Notes: generated by a model not told the origin, from the sequence alone. Shown: positions 22,700 to 34,203, counted from the stretch's first letter. The stretch is DNA of 64,000 nucleotides from Siniperca chuatsi (GCF_020085105.1 NC_058058.1:1816751-1880750), one strand, 5' to 3'. Numbers and translations: made by a program.

Positions 22700-23396
22700 C
22701 ATATTTTAGTTCATCATTCATTTATGTTGTTACTTTTTTTATTTCATTCAGTCTTTCTCAAGAGGCATACAACATAATGTTACAGGACTGGTCCACAAAA
22801 GAAAAACATAAATGAGACACAGCACTTGCATAATAAGAGACACAATACTGCGAGGAGCCAGCTTCATCCTGTGTGCTGCTCTCTGCTCTGCGTGTAGCTC
22901 AGCCCCGCACTCAGTCAAACACCGCTGCATTGCAGTTATTGGCTGGAGGCTACACACCGCTGCACAAAGGTTTTCACCCAGAAAAATGCAGGCAGAGGGC
23001 AGCGTCTCTGCACACACAGACACACTTCTATTCCGTCTAGAGACAGCTTTAGTTAACTAGTGACTTTAAAAGTTAAGATTTTGCATACAAAACATATAAA
23101 GAGCTTCTGAAATATGGAACTGTTATAGATGAAACTACTTAACAGTATATAAAGTTAATCGATTAGTCGATCGACAGAAAATTCCCTCCTTATGTTTGCA
23201 CAGACTGTTTCGCTGAGGAGGGATGCCCTGGTAGTCTCTTGGAGGTTTGTTGCAGCAACACGAGTCCCAGGACGAAGATACACATTTGTAGAATGATTAC
23301 ACGGCTTGTGGTGCTCAAAGCGCCAAAAAAAACAAACAAAAAAAACCCAACAGCGATGTCGGTTTCTTTGGAAAAAAATTGGCTCAACAAACAGCT
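22700..23396. other. 3' flank of zinc-finger gene 2; no further gene
   Basis: No recognisable coding region is present. The part nearest 23397 is presumably 3' untranslated sequence of gene 2. Confidence 0.4.
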
Positions 23397-24664
23397 TCAT
23401 TTATATCTGCTGCTCTCACCAACACACTTGTGATTTTTGACACTATGGAGCCGAGTGAATCTTTTATCACATGCACTGCAACTGAATGGTTTCTCCCCTG
23501 TGTGGACAGTAAAGTGTTGTCTTAGATGATCCTTTCGTGCGAATCTTTTACCACAAACTGAACAACTAAATGGTTTCTCTCCACTATGGATTCTCATGTG
23601 TTTGACCAAACTGTCTCTGACACTGAAACTTACTTTACAAATTGAGCAGCTGAAAGGTGTTTTTCCCGAATGAACTCTTAAGTGTGAGGTCAAAGTTGAG
23701 CTGTGTGCGAATCTTTTACCACAAACTGAACAACTAAATGGTTTCTCCGTTGTGTGGATTTTCATGTGTGTGAACAAAGAGCTTCTGGCAGTGAAACTTG
23801 CTTTACAAATTGAGCAGCTGAAAGGTTTTTCTCCCGTATGAACTCTTAAGTGTGCGGTCAAAGTTGAGTTTCGTGCGAATCCTGTACCACAGACGGAGCA
23901 ACTAAAGGGTTTCTCCCCTGTGTGGATTCTCATGTGCCTCACAACATCTCTTCTCCATTGAAAAGTTTTTTTACAAACGGAGCAGCTGAAACATTTATCT
24001 TCTGAATGAAGTCTCATATGAGTCGTTAAGGACTTCTTCCGGGGGTATTTCTTACCACAAACTGAGCAGCTAAATGGTTTCACTGCTGTTTGGATTCCAT
24101 TGTGTTTCTGCAGATGTTCCTTGAGGCCAAAGCTTGTAGCACATTCAGAGGAGCTAACTGATGTTTTTCCAGTATTACAGTCCTGATCACGCACAGGTTC
24201 TGGGTTTAAACCTGACTGAGGTTCCCCGGTCTCCTCCCAATCACAACTGTCGTCAGTCTCGGGTTCAGAGGAGTGTGAAGTCTTGTCACGAGGAGCTGGT
24301 TGTAAAGGATTATCTGGATTAAAGTTCCTGGCTGGTTCTGGTCCTCCACAGTCCTCTCCATCGGCTTCTGGTTTCAAAAGCTCTGCATCTCTGTTCTCTT
24401 CAGTTTGGCTTTGATGAAGCTGCGAGGACTGAGGTTTCTCTTCATCATCATCATCATCATCATCATCTTCTTCTTCTTCACTCTTCACAGGAGCGAATGT
24501 GAACTTGATGATATCGGCCTCCTCCAGCCCTCGAAGCTGCTCTCCCTCCTGACTGGTCCAGAGCTCCTCCTGCTCCTCTTTAATGTGTGGCGGCTCTGGG
24601 TCCTGGTCCAGACTGGGGCTCCACTCCTGAACCTCTTCTGAACTCACCGACAGCTGCTGGACGC
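23397..24664 (-). CDS. Zinc-finger gene 2, exon 2 (acidic linker and C2H2 array)
   Basis: Second exon of a 486-residue C2H2 zinc-finger protein, the largest intact copy here. It starts at 24664 after a ctccacag acceptor, phase 1, and reads [22 protein letters not shown]. The linker carries [10 protein letters not shown] and VKSEEEEDD, with an Asp/Glu run lengthened by a GAT/GAA microsatellite (24440-24480). Seven canonical fingers follow, then the degenerate [16 protein letters not shown]. Contact residues (-1,2,3,6) are RKST, WRDR, RSTA, ASST, HSTS, VDSK, RDHQ. The stop is at 23397-23399. Nuclear DNA binding is expected from the family; the target is unknown. Gene 3 starts about 2.8 kb away in divergent orientation. 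Confidence 0.86.
24440..24480 (-). repeat. Coding (GAT)n/(GAA)n microsatellite in gene 2
   Basis: Eight or more ATC repeats followed by TTC repeats on the plus strand encode an acidic run of Glu and about eight Asp in gene 2. The same place has only three Asp in genes 1 and 4. The repeat is in frame, so length changes alter only the acidic stretch after the VKSE motif. Confidence 0.85.
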
Positions 24665-26004
24665 CTGTGGAGAATAATGAAATACATACACGTTTTAGGA
24701 AACTGTCATTTCCCGTTGACACTTAAACCACTGACACCACTACTTTCTTAAACACGGGGAGAAATGTTTTATCAGAAATCAGAATCAGAAATATTTTATT
24801 GATCCCCGAGGGGAAACTCTTTAAGTCTATATTACTGCCACCTAACCATTCCCCCGAGAGCAAGTGCTGACGGGACGTCAACGAGGGCATGTTGAACGAC
24901 TGATGAAACGCAGCCTCAGTAGCCCGCCCGCCGGCACTAACACCAAGGCGGCAGCAGAGCTGGTAGCCGAGGATGCTAACGCTATATTGGCATAAGTATT
25001 CCAGCGCTCCGGGTTTTATCTTGGGGGATAAAACAGTTGCAGTTCTGCCATCATTGCAACAGTATGTACCAGAAGGAAAAGCATCTCGGATTTGTGCTGC
25101 GGTAACGTTACCGACGCATTTCGTGCCTGTTCATAACCACAGGCCCTTTGGTGCATGTCACACCCCCCACCTACATTTCCTGCCTCTCTTCAGCTATTCC
25201 TATCAAAAAACGCTTTTCCATTCAGTTTTGTTTCAGCTTGCCCCGCCCCACCTCTTTCTGTTTCTCCCTGTATGTGTTGACTTTCTTCGTCAGCAGTATG
25301 TTTTGCGAAGTCGCACCAAAAAACTTGCAATTTGGACTCTTTCACCCGCGAGTCCGTTTCCACAGCAGCAGGTGAGCCGCGTGTGGAGGAGGCTTGTTGT
25401 TAATGACGTCGCCTATCGCAACGATCGAAACCAACGTGGCAGACCGCACGGGAGGGGTAAAATCGAGGGGAGATTGTGGACGAGGTGTTTCAGCTGCAGC
25501 TTGTTCTCTGGGGGAAACCACGCTTTGACCGGGTGCAGCCACGCTTCATTGCAACGTGTCGACGCACGATATGCAACCGGTATCGCCGCAGCCTGCACCG
25601 GTATCGGAAATCGTGAAAGTGAAAGAAAGTAGATCCGTGCATCCCTACTTCAAATTGCTTGTTTTGTCCAGTCAATGGTCCTAAACCCAAAGATATTCTG
25701 TTTACGATGATATACAGTATCACTGCAGCTGCTACAATGCAAAAGCTAAATATTTTGATATAAATAAAATCACCCTGGCACTTTGAAAACCGGATCTACA
25801 TAATCCATCTGCATCGCTGATCACTTGAAGTTTCACTACTATGAAAGACTAAAAGCCATATTTGTCAGCAATTACTGGCAACAGATGGTACACCTGTTTG
25901 TTTAAAGTGAGAAATAATGTCATACTCGAACAGCTTCAGTGTCTTTTAGTGGCAGCTGGTTTCCCAGCAGTTTAAAGTGAGAAGAGCAATGACAGTGTGC
26001 AGAC
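24665..26004 (-). other. Intron of zinc-finger gene 2, holding a hAT-like repeat
   Basis: A 1.34-kb intron. Near 24775-24830 it holds a LINE-type 3' tail in minus orientation (tcagaaatattttattgatc). About 24960-25650 is a copy of the dispersed repeat also at 4480-4750 and 21000-21260, ending in gatccgtgcatccctact, which resembles a hAT terminus. A 219-codon plus-strand frame at 24973-25632 lies inside this repeat and is not taken as a gene. Confidence 0.5.
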
Positions 26005-26197
26005 CTGCTCTGTGTAACCGGACTTCAGGCTGGAAAACAGCGTCCAGCAGTTTCCGCTGTCGCTCGTTCTCCTCTTTTGAACGACAAAGCTCCTCCTCGT
26101 GCTCTGCTATCGTCCTTTCAAACAGCCCAAATATCTCCTCAGCAGCCGCACTTAGTCGCTGGTTGACAAAAGCTCTCAGCATTTGGACTTTAGACAT
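26005..26197 (-). CDS. Zinc-finger gene 2, exon 1 (N-terminal helical module)
   Basis: A 193-nt exon encoding MSKVQMLRAFVNQRL through EVRLHRA. It is identical in length and phase to exon 1 of gene 1 and nearly identical in sequence. The ATG is at 26197; the donor GT follows at 26004-26003. Joined to 24664 it gives an uninterrupted 486-residue frame. The upstream sequence (26200-26420) is diverged from the block shared by the other copies, so this gene may be regulated differently. Confidence 0.83.
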
Positions 26198-26514
26198 TTT
26201 TTTTTTACAGCAACTTTTCCTCCAGACTCACTCCGCAGTCAACGAGCCAGACTAGTTCCTTCCCCGTCAGTCAAGCTAACAAGCTAACTTCATTAGCTTT
26301 GTAGGCTAACTAACCGGAAGGTAAAACATTTAGGAAAAACGGGTGAACCTCTTAAAGTCCATTAATTCACGTTTATCCAGACACACAGGGGGTTAAACGC
26401 CTCCCTCGTGTTGTTTGTCAGATACTAAACGGCAGAAAGCCTCTTCCTACGGGCCATAGCGCCCTGTGCCGTTAACCAATCACAGCGAGGCAAATCGTTT
26501 CCGGTACAACCTCA

Positions 26515-27770
26515 GTGGTGGCCTTCAAAGTAAAAGGTTCGACTTTCGGCTTGATTGCCGGCTTGGGCGGAAATGAAGTCAGAGGAGGAATCAGAGATGT
26601 TGTATACCTCTTGAGAAATAAAAAGAAAAGGAAGAGCAGTTCAAGTGAATCCAGTCAGGAAATGAAGGAAGAAAGAAAGTATCTTGTTGGGATGGTAGCT
26701 GTGACACAAACAGACGGCATTTTCAAGGATCCACATGAGGTCGGGAAGTTTGTAGGAGGAAAGCTCGGAGATGTAAGATCGGTCGGGATAACAAGAAGTG
26801 GGATGGTTATCACTGACTGTGTATCAAAGTGTCAGAGAGATAAAACCCTGAAGATTCATGCATTCAGAGATCACAGCAGTGTGAACTGCTTTCCACTTGG
26901 AGCAGAAATAATGAAGAAGGGGGTAGTAAGCGGCGTGCCTCTGACAGTAGAGGCCGACTCATGTCGGGAGGTTGAAGATGTGTGTGAGGCAAGAAGGCTG
27001 ACAAGATTCAGAAAAGGGGAGGAGGAGGACAGTAATTCAGTGTGTTTGACGTTTGAGGGGGAGTTGCCGGAAAGAGTGGATCTAGATTATGTGTGTTACA
27101 GGGTGAGAGAGCTCCTCTGAGGTGTTTCTGCTGTCAGGAATATGGACATGTTGCTGCAGTATGAAGAGGAGGCAGGAGATGTGGGAAGGAAAACTGTAAC
27201 GTGGAGAAGTGTAAAGTGGAGAAAGAGCAAGCAAAGTGCCTGCACTGCGAGGGAAACCACCATACGGGATCAGCACAGTGTCCAAAAAGAATTAAAAGTA
27301 AAAATGAATAAGATCAGAGCGGAAAAGGGATCGTCATACGCTGAAGCTGCTAAGAGTAAAATGGTGGTAGTACAGAAGGGAAAGGAGCAGAAAGGAAATG
27401 GAGATGATCAGAGCATCAGCATGGACAAGAAACGATTTCTGGCATTTATTGCCACGGTTATAAACTGTGCGGCTGAAATAAAGAGGAAGTCGGAAAGGAT
27501 TAATATGGTTCTGGACGCTGCAAGAAGATTCTTGAATGTTGTGGACACATCTGGAGAGGATCTGGATGTTACACTGAGGGAAGGAGTTGCACCAACTCAG
27601 ACAACTGGGTCTGGGTTAGAGACTGGACTATGGCATGGGAGCACTTTGGGTGGACACTGTAAATAGATTAAACTGTGAAGCTGTTACAATCCAGCAGGTG
27701 GCGGTAATGCACAATTATGGATGCCAACCGCCATAAAACTCAACAGAATAAGAAGAAGAAGAAGAAGAAG
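26515..27770 (+). mobile_element. I-like LINE remnant: ORF1 (gag-like) with CCHC knuckles and 3' tail
   Basis: The first frame (26515-27120) encodes a gag-like ORF1 region (KYLVGMVAVTQTDGIF, AFRDHSSVNCFPLGAEI). After a stop at 27118-27120 another frame gives RCFCCQEYGHVAAV and later CLHCEGNHHTGSAQCP, the zinc-knuckle region. The last cysteine of the first knuckle is replaced by a stop. A third frame continues with SSYAEAAKSK. The end, near 27690-27770, is ggtggcggtaatgcac followed by repeated gaa, as in other LINE tails here. ORF2 is missing, so this is an internally deleted, dead copy. Confidence 0.7.
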
Positions 27771-28199
27771 CAGAAAGAAGAAAGAAGATTGCCGGCTTAC
27801 GCGCCTCCATAGACTGTGTGGTTTGAACTTTTCGCCCTGTGGTCCCCACAGCCGCAGCCCAAACACACTACCCACATTCAAATGAATGGGAGGGCTGGCG
27901 TGTTCGCTGCCTGATTTGGTGTGAATTCAGCCTAAGTAGGGTGGAGTAATACAAACAAACCAAGAGGAGTAGAAATGAAGTCATATGGACTGATAGGTAA
28001 ATTATTCATTGGACAGTTTTGATGACTTCACACTTTATGAGTGCTACGTGTGCCCGACGTGGATATGTTAGTTCATGTTCTCTGGTGTCTTCAAGAGCTC
28101 ACGAATAGATAAATTAATATTCATCTATTAACCTTCACAGAAATCGTATCAGTCGGAGGAGGTAAGTGACTCTGGGGCTGAGGTCCCTTGGTCTTTGTC

Positions 28200-28330
28200 T
28201 GTTTTCAAAATATTCTTCATCAGATTTTATTGGTGGTTGGCAAACCAGCTTCTATGTCAATTACCGCCACTGAGTGGACTGGAGTGTGCAGAAGTAGATA
28301 AGCAGAAACAATCAAATAAAAAAACGATGA
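28200..28330 (-). mobile_element. 3' end of an I-like LINE (minus)
   Basis: The stretch ttattggtggttggcaaaccag followed by tcaattaccgccactgagtgg is the reverse complement of the tail motif at 27690-27740. It is a short isolated fragment. The 101-codon frame at 28195-28500 runs through it and is not supported as a gene. Confidence 0.5.
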
Positions 28331-28599
28331 ATCAAATGTCCGGGACCGCATTTGGAGACTTGTGGACTAATCAGGTGAGTTCCCAAACTGAGGGCAAATC
28401 CACAATTCACAAGGAACCTCAAACAGATGTGCGGATTTGCAGAGAGTTCACATGGGATGCAGACTTAACAAGACGTTGCTCAGAAGTTTGTAGTTTATAG
28501 CAATTTTGTTGTGTGGCGATGTAAAAGAAATTTCCATGATAATATATTTTCGTAATTATACATTTTTAGACATACACATTTTATTTTGAAGGTTAGCAA

Positions 28600-28971
28600 C
28601 GGTCGCCGGAAGCACTTCGCCAAGTTTTGCACAAGATGGCGTCTAGCTAAAGAAGCTTCGTTTCATGAGCGACGTTCCTCCTTAAAAAAAGTTTAACTGA
28701 CCTACGTCGGGAGGAAATCACCAGCTTCACTGCGTGTCCCGTTTAAATTGAGTTTGTGCTGGTCAACCTTTTCTGAATGCGTTGCCTCCGAATCATCTCC
28801 CGATGTCCCACAGACCTATACTGTAGTTAGCTTAGCTTGCTAGCTTGAAATAAACGGGAGGTAACTTAGCAACACAACTAAACAGTTACTTGGCACGCTG
28901 ACTGGTAAGAGCCCAAAGCGTGTTTTTAAACGGGGTTCGTCTGGAGAAAAAGTTGGTTTCATTGTGTGAAA
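28600..28971 (+). promoter_or_regulatory. Putative promoter/5' region of zinc-finger gene 3
   Basis: The region just upstream of the gene 3 start codon holds an AAGATGGCG motif (28633-28641), which matches the core recognised by YY1, and a CCGGAAG ETS-type core near 28614. A short part (28820-28880) is a diverged version of the upstream block of the other copies (agcttgctagcttgaaataa). Promoter function is inferred from position and motifs. Confidence 0.45.
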
Positions 28972-29143
28972 ATGTCTAAAGTCCAGATGCTGAGAGCGCT
29001 GGTGGAGCAGCGACTAACCGCGGCTGCCGAGGAGATATTTGGGCTGTTTGAAAGGACGATAGCCGAGTACGAGGAGGAGCTTTGTCGGCAGCGCACACTG
29101 CTGCAGGACGCTGCGAAGCCTGAGATCCAGAGAGACAAAGCAG
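28972..29143 (+). CDS. Zinc-finger gene 3, exon 1 (N-terminal helical module)
   Basis: A 172-nt exon starting MSKVQMLRALVEQRL and containing AAAEEIFGLFERTIAEYEEEL. It ends GCAG before GTGGGT (donor at 29144). It is seven codons shorter than exon 1 of genes 1 and 2 and has the same length as the exon at 1502-1673. The leftover base joins exon 2 to make Val. An upstream in-frame ATG two codons earlier is possible, but the family start is the one chosen. Confidence 0.83.
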
Positions 29144-30103
29144 GTGGGTCCAAGGTTTTATTAAAGTACGGCACCGTATTGCTGTCCCCATAGTAAAAAA
29201 TGTTTTACTCAGTTTCTTGTTATAACGAGAAACATTACTCGTTTTTACAAGATCCTTTTCACCTTATAACAAGATATTTTTCGTGTTATTATGACATATT
29301 CTCATGGCATCGTTGCTAGATGTTAAATTATTCCGTTTTTACAATAAACGTTTCTTGTAATAACAACACATCACTTTACCTTGTTAGGCCTAAATCACAA
29401 AACGTTCTCGTTGTTTCACAAAATCAACAGATCTCATTAAAACAAACTTTTCTCCTTATAACGAGCTACGTTACTGTGTTGTTATAATAACAGACTCACA
29501 CTGGTGTTATGAGGAGAAATGAGAAAAAGGCCCATCGCTGCCTAAAGAGACGCAGCAGCAGAGCGATCGTATAACCTGATGTATTTTGATATTATGCCTG
29601 CAGGTTGCTTTCGTTTTGTTTTGTGCTCCTGTGTGTAACCTCACTGTGTCTGGATTTGGGATCAGTCATCGTCACTGGCCGGGCTGCGACTGTGCTGACA
29701 TGCCGGGACCGCAGATGTTCATGTATCTGACCCGAATGAACATCTGTGCTGCCGCCGCCACCGCCACGTCCTGACAGCGAGAGCCACATGCCCGAGGCCA
29801 GATACAGTAACTGACACTAGGGATGACAGCATGTTTAAATGTGCATTCGGTTCAGCTCGTAGAAAAGGTTTCAGTCGTAGTCATCTGGACGCTGTTTTCA
29901 GAATCAAGACGTTTCGGCTCCCATCCGGAAGTCATTCTCGATTGTGAAAATGGTCTGAGAACTCAGAAATTTAAGCTACTCTGTGTTGTTTAAGCCCCGC
30001 CCTCAGGGAGGAGTTCAGAACCAAGTTTTGGGGGCATCGCTATGTATAATATCCACAAAACGAGTATGTGGTACATTGACATAATGTGTTTGTGTTTTTT
30101 TAG
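29144..30103 (+). other. Intron of zinc-finger gene 3 with one dispersed repeat
   Basis: A 960-bp intron between a GTGGGT donor and a ttttttttag acceptor. About 29865-29965 matches 58460-58580 (gtagaaaaggtttcagtcgt, cccatccggaagtcattctc), so it contains a two-copy dispersed repeat. No other feature is seen. Confidence 0.7.
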
Positions 30104-31029
30104 TGTTTGCTGCAAATGTCAAGAAGTTTACGGTAATTAAAGAGGTTCCCCCTGAGCAGCAGGAGTGGAGCCCCAGTCTGGACCAGGACCCACCAGAGCT
30201 GCCACACATTAAAGAGGAGCAGGAGGAGCTCTGGACCAGTCAGGAGGGAGAGCAGCTCCGAGGGCTGGAGGAGGCCGATATCACCGAGTTCCCATTCGCT
30301 CCTGTGAAGAGTGAAGAAGAAGATGATGAAGAGAAACCTCAGTCCTCGCAGCTTCATCAAAGCCAAACTGAAGAGAACAGAGATGCAGAGCTTTTGAAAA
30401 CAGAAGCCGATGGAGAGGACTGTGGAGGACCAGAACCAGCCAGGAACTTTAATCCAGATAATCCTTTACAACCAGCTAGTCGTAAGACTCCACACTCTTC
30501 TGGGACTGAAGACAGTGATGGTGGCTTGAAGCAGACCAGGGAACCTCAGTCAGGTTCAAATGCTCTGAAAAACAACGAAGTCCCTGTAAGTGATGTGGCC
30601 AAAAAATGTTTTAGCTGCTGTGAGTGTGGTAAAAGATTTGGCAGCAAGGAACATCTGCAGATCCACATGAAATGTCATACAGGAGAAAAAACATATACTT
30701 GCCCATTCTGTGGTAAAAAATTTACAAAGAGCTCAAATTTGACCACACACCTGAGAGTTCATACAGGAGAGAAACCGTTCACCTGCTCAGTTTGTAACAC
30801 GAGTTTTAGTCTGCGTTGCACGTTGGTGAATCACATGAGAGTCCATACTGGGGAGAAACCATTTAGCTGCTCGGTTTGTAGTAAAAGATTTTCAAAAAAG
30901 GCAAATTTGACCACACACATGGCCCTCCACACTGAGGAGAAGCCATTTAAATGCAGTATTTGTGACAAAAGATTCACTTGGCATTCGCAGGTCAAAAACC
31001 ATAAGTGTGTTGTTGAGAGCAGCAAGTGA
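30104..31029 (+). CDS. Zinc-finger gene 3, exon 2 (acidic linker and C2H2 array)
   Basis: Second exon of a 365-residue C2H2 protein. It begins FAANVKKFTVIKEVPPEQQEW, a variant of the linker start, then [10 protein letters not shown] and VKSEEEDDEEK. Fingers: CCECGKRFGSKEHLQIHMKCH, YTCPFCGKKF..., CNTSFSLRCTL..., CSKRFSKKANL... and a degenerate last one (CDKRFTWHSQVKNHKC), so four canonical plus one. Contact residues are SEHI, KSNT, LCTN, KANT, unlike any other copy here. It is the most diverged intact member. The stop is at 31027-31029. It transcribes away from gene 2. Confidence 0.86.
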
Positions 31030-33524
31030 AGGCGGAGAGCTGCTGACGAGCAGTAACTGAACAGAGAGTCGCGTCACAAAAGCATGTCGTTCAGGAGGAA
31101 ACTCACCTGGAGCTGTTTCTCCACCACAGGATCTTTTTCAGGAACCTTTTGTAGGAGTTCAGGAAGTTCACCTGCGTTTGGACTTTAGGAGCCAGATGTT
31201 CGGGAGTGAGTTTGCAGAGCTGAATGTTGCTGCAAGACCCGGTCGCCGGGGCGGGGAAGGTCTTCCAATGTTTACTGATATTTGTAGTAGACTTTTTAAC
31301 TTCTATAAAAGAGTGAGATAAAGAGGGAGAGCGGGCGACCAGCGATGGAGACAGAGAAACTAAACCTAACTTTATTTTTTAATAGTTTAATATGGCCATC
31401 GTCTAAAGCGGGGAAATAACCAGAGCACACGCAGCAGTTCGGCGTTACTTTCCAGACGTGTCCTCTACTTTCCAACATCCAGTCAAACGTCACAGTCAGG
31501 CAGCAGTAAAATCTCAGAACAACGCAATGACTCTATAAAGTGAGGACACGACTTGAAGCAAAAAGTCGGCTCATAAAAAGCCGTCGTTTTCCGTTGTCGA
31601 TCTGATGAACCTGGTTTTCACAGTTCCACAGATGCGGTGGAAAGTGTAGCTCCTAGGACTGCTCGGTGAAGAAGGGCCGTGAAGTCTGTGTTGAGGTCAG
31701 GGACTCAGCAACGTGATTGCTGCTCATACAGGAGACTTGAGGGACAATGCCGACGTGCAAGGTGAGGGTCATGTGAGCTGGGCTACGTTGTGCTCAGTGA
31801 CGGCCGTCGTTTAAGATCATCTGTCATTATCAGTTGTAAAAGGGATATTTCAACATACAGTTTGTGCCGTTTTTTGTGTCAAATGTGGGTGTTTTAGTCA
31901 TTTGTGGAGATGAATCAGAATCAGAAATCCTTTATTGATCCCCGAAGGGAAACTCTTTGTTACAGCAGCTCGCCTTTACGTCAGTGCACACAGGAGAAAG
32001 TACTAGCAAAAAAAATAATACACTATAAAAACTTTAAAAACAGGTCAGAAAATAAATGAAGTACCAGGTGGGTATAAGTATAAGATAAAATAAGTGTGAA
32101 GTACCAAGTGGGTTTACCGGCAGATGATGCTTTGACTCAGAAGTTTTATTGTTGCTTCTGCTGGCAGGACACACGCACAAAGACTTCTGGTCGTATTTTA
32201 ACGCAGTCAGCCATCAAAGTCACGAACGAGTTTATTTTGGCTGTCCGTGCTTCGTTTGTTTCCGTTATGCAGCCTAATCAAACTTTTTTGAACATTCAGT
32301 GCCAACGTATTTTGAATTGATCGTATTTCTATAGAATGGTTTAGGTTAGGGAAAACTCTTAGTTATGGTTAAAAAAAACTGTGAATGGACTTTACACACA
32401 TCCGTCACACATGGAGGGGGTGACCTGGTACGTGGACTGATCTTAAAAAAAAAACAAACCCAACCCTGGTCCAGGTTTTACTCAGCAAAGGTATCTGGGT
32501 ATTTTAGTCACAGTAAACTTGCTGTTTCGAACAGGCCGCGGTTATTCAGAGGAGCCTGTCTGTTTCTGATCCGCTCTGTTTTTGTTGAAGAGTGCGCGCT
32601 CAGTACTTCCTGTAGCTGCGGCTTCTCCATCAGCTGCTTCAGACTTGACTTTTACTTTGACACCGCTGCAGGAAGTGTACCGTTTCTGCCACCAAGAGCT
32701 GCGCAGGTTGTAAAGGACTTACTGTTGGTTTAATTCACTGTATTCACGTCCATTTGATTGTAAGTTATTGGATTTATACTTGCTGTGTTTTTAGAGTTGT
32801 TTTGACCACTGCTTTTACTTGTAACTGTTGTGTGAAGTGCTGTATAAATCAAATGTACTATTATAATCTGTCTCTCCATGCTTTCAGAAAACTATCTGCC
32901 ACTTGAAGAGCTAAACAGCTGGTTTAAGACAAATTTGACCTGGAATGTAAACACACAGCAGGCTTTTGTTAGAATTGACTGTATTCACCTGACGTAAGGT
33001 TCTTTTATAAATAATATGTCTTGATCATTATGACAACACTTATTCCTCTGCTGCCTGGCAGGTGGTGCCACAGTGTGAAGCGTAGAGCCACCGGGCCCCA
33101 TATCTTCCTACACACTTATCCCAAAGAGTAAAGCCCACCTCACCTTACTGTTACACGTCTGAACGTACAAATTCATACTACTGTTGCCCGCCGGAGTTAC
33201 GCTACATTTTTACTGTAACATAAAGATTGTTACAGATTAAACTATCCAACAGTATATAAAGTAGTTCAGTTTAGTTCCACCTCGACCAAACTACAACATC
33301 TATATGCTGCTTACATGTTAAGGTATCAGTAATAATACTCCAATAATATAATAGATTGTATGAAATTGCATTCGCAGGGGCCATTCTGCTGCACAACAAG
33401 ATGCTTTTGTACTGTTGACTTTGTGGTATTTCTACATTTACTTAAGTAAAGCATCCGGGTATTTTTTACCATTGTTAATTCTTGGCCTGTAAATAAAAGT
33501 TTGGTCACTTTTATTTTGAAGATC
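31030..33524. other. Intergenic between zinc-finger genes 3 and 4; LINE tail only
   Basis: Apart from 3' untranslated sequence next to gene 3, the only feature I recognise is a LINE-type 3' tail on the minus strand at about 31911-32110 (tcagaatcagaaatccttta, gatccccgaagggaaact). No open frame in this stretch shows a domain. Confidence 0.5.
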
Positions 33525-34054
33525 TCGGAAGACGTGATACCGGAAGCAATGTTTACTTACCGTGGCTAACATGCTAACTTTTTGTCCCGTTAACGTACAG
33601 CGTGCGTTACCATAAGATGCAACCGGAGTGAACCACCACCACCACCGTGTTTAAGTGGACGTTGTGCAAACTTTCTGATGTTTCCCCTCAGACTCGTCTC
33701 CTGTTAGCCAGAAATGCTAAATGCAGTTAGCGTAGCTTGCTAGCTGGAAATAGACGGGACTCGGACACACAGCGCTACTCAGAGGAACTTCGATAGAGTC
33801 CAAACTGTATTTTTCATGGACCCAAAATGTCCAAATGAACCCGCCTGAATAGACTCTGTGCTGTCCCCTTTATTTTAAAATGTTTTACGTCTGAATTATG
33901 TCCTGGAGTCCTAAGAAGCTAATGAAGTTAGCCTAGCTTGCTAGCTGGAAATAGACGGACGCGAACGTAACCTAGCAACACAGCGCGCGTCAGAGGGACC
34001 AAACTGTTTCTAACGGAGTGAGTCTGGAGGAAAAGTTGCTGTGATGTTGTCAAA
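33525..34054 (+). promoter_or_regulatory. Family upstream block of zinc-finger gene 4
   Basis: The sequence upstream of gene 4 exon 1 is repeated nearly base for base at 35538-35978 and, on the minus strand, at 8780-9300 and 19890-20340. It includes a CCGGAAG ETS-type core (gataccggaagcaatg), a gcttgctagctggaaatagacgg motif occurring twice, and ctgaattatgtcctggagtc. Position immediately 5' of exon 1 in three copies makes a promoter likely. Confidence 0.6.
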
Positions 34055-34091
34055 ATGTCTTTCAACCCTGAAGTCCGGTTACACAGAGCAG
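34055..34091 (+). CDS. Zinc-finger gene 4, exon 1 (internally deleted, 37 nt)
   Basis: The exon reads MSFNPEVRLHRA plus one base and ends GAGCAG before GTTTGT. Compared with the 193-nt exon of genes 1 and 2 it lacks 156 nt (52 codons), exactly the MSKVQMLR...LDAV helical module, while start codon, last codons, splice donor and phase are kept. A twin is at 19841-19877. Protein from this exon would have the linker and fingers but no N-terminal module. Confidence 0.72.
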
Positions 34092-34203
34092 GTTTGTACA
34101 GTTTCATTGCTCTTCTCACTTTAAGTAGTGGTGTCAGTGGTTTAAGTGTCAACAGGAAATGACAGTTTCCTAAAACGTGTATGTATTTCATTATTCTCCA
34201 CAG

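Noticed and set aside
24973..25632. 219-codon plus-strand open frame
   Set aside because: It coincides with a dispersed hAT-like repeat within the intron of gene 2 and shows no transposase motif.
28195..28500. 101-codon plus-strand frame before gene 3 as a possible extra exon
   Set aside because: Its first third is an antisense LINE tail, and no splice phase links it convincingly to gene 3.
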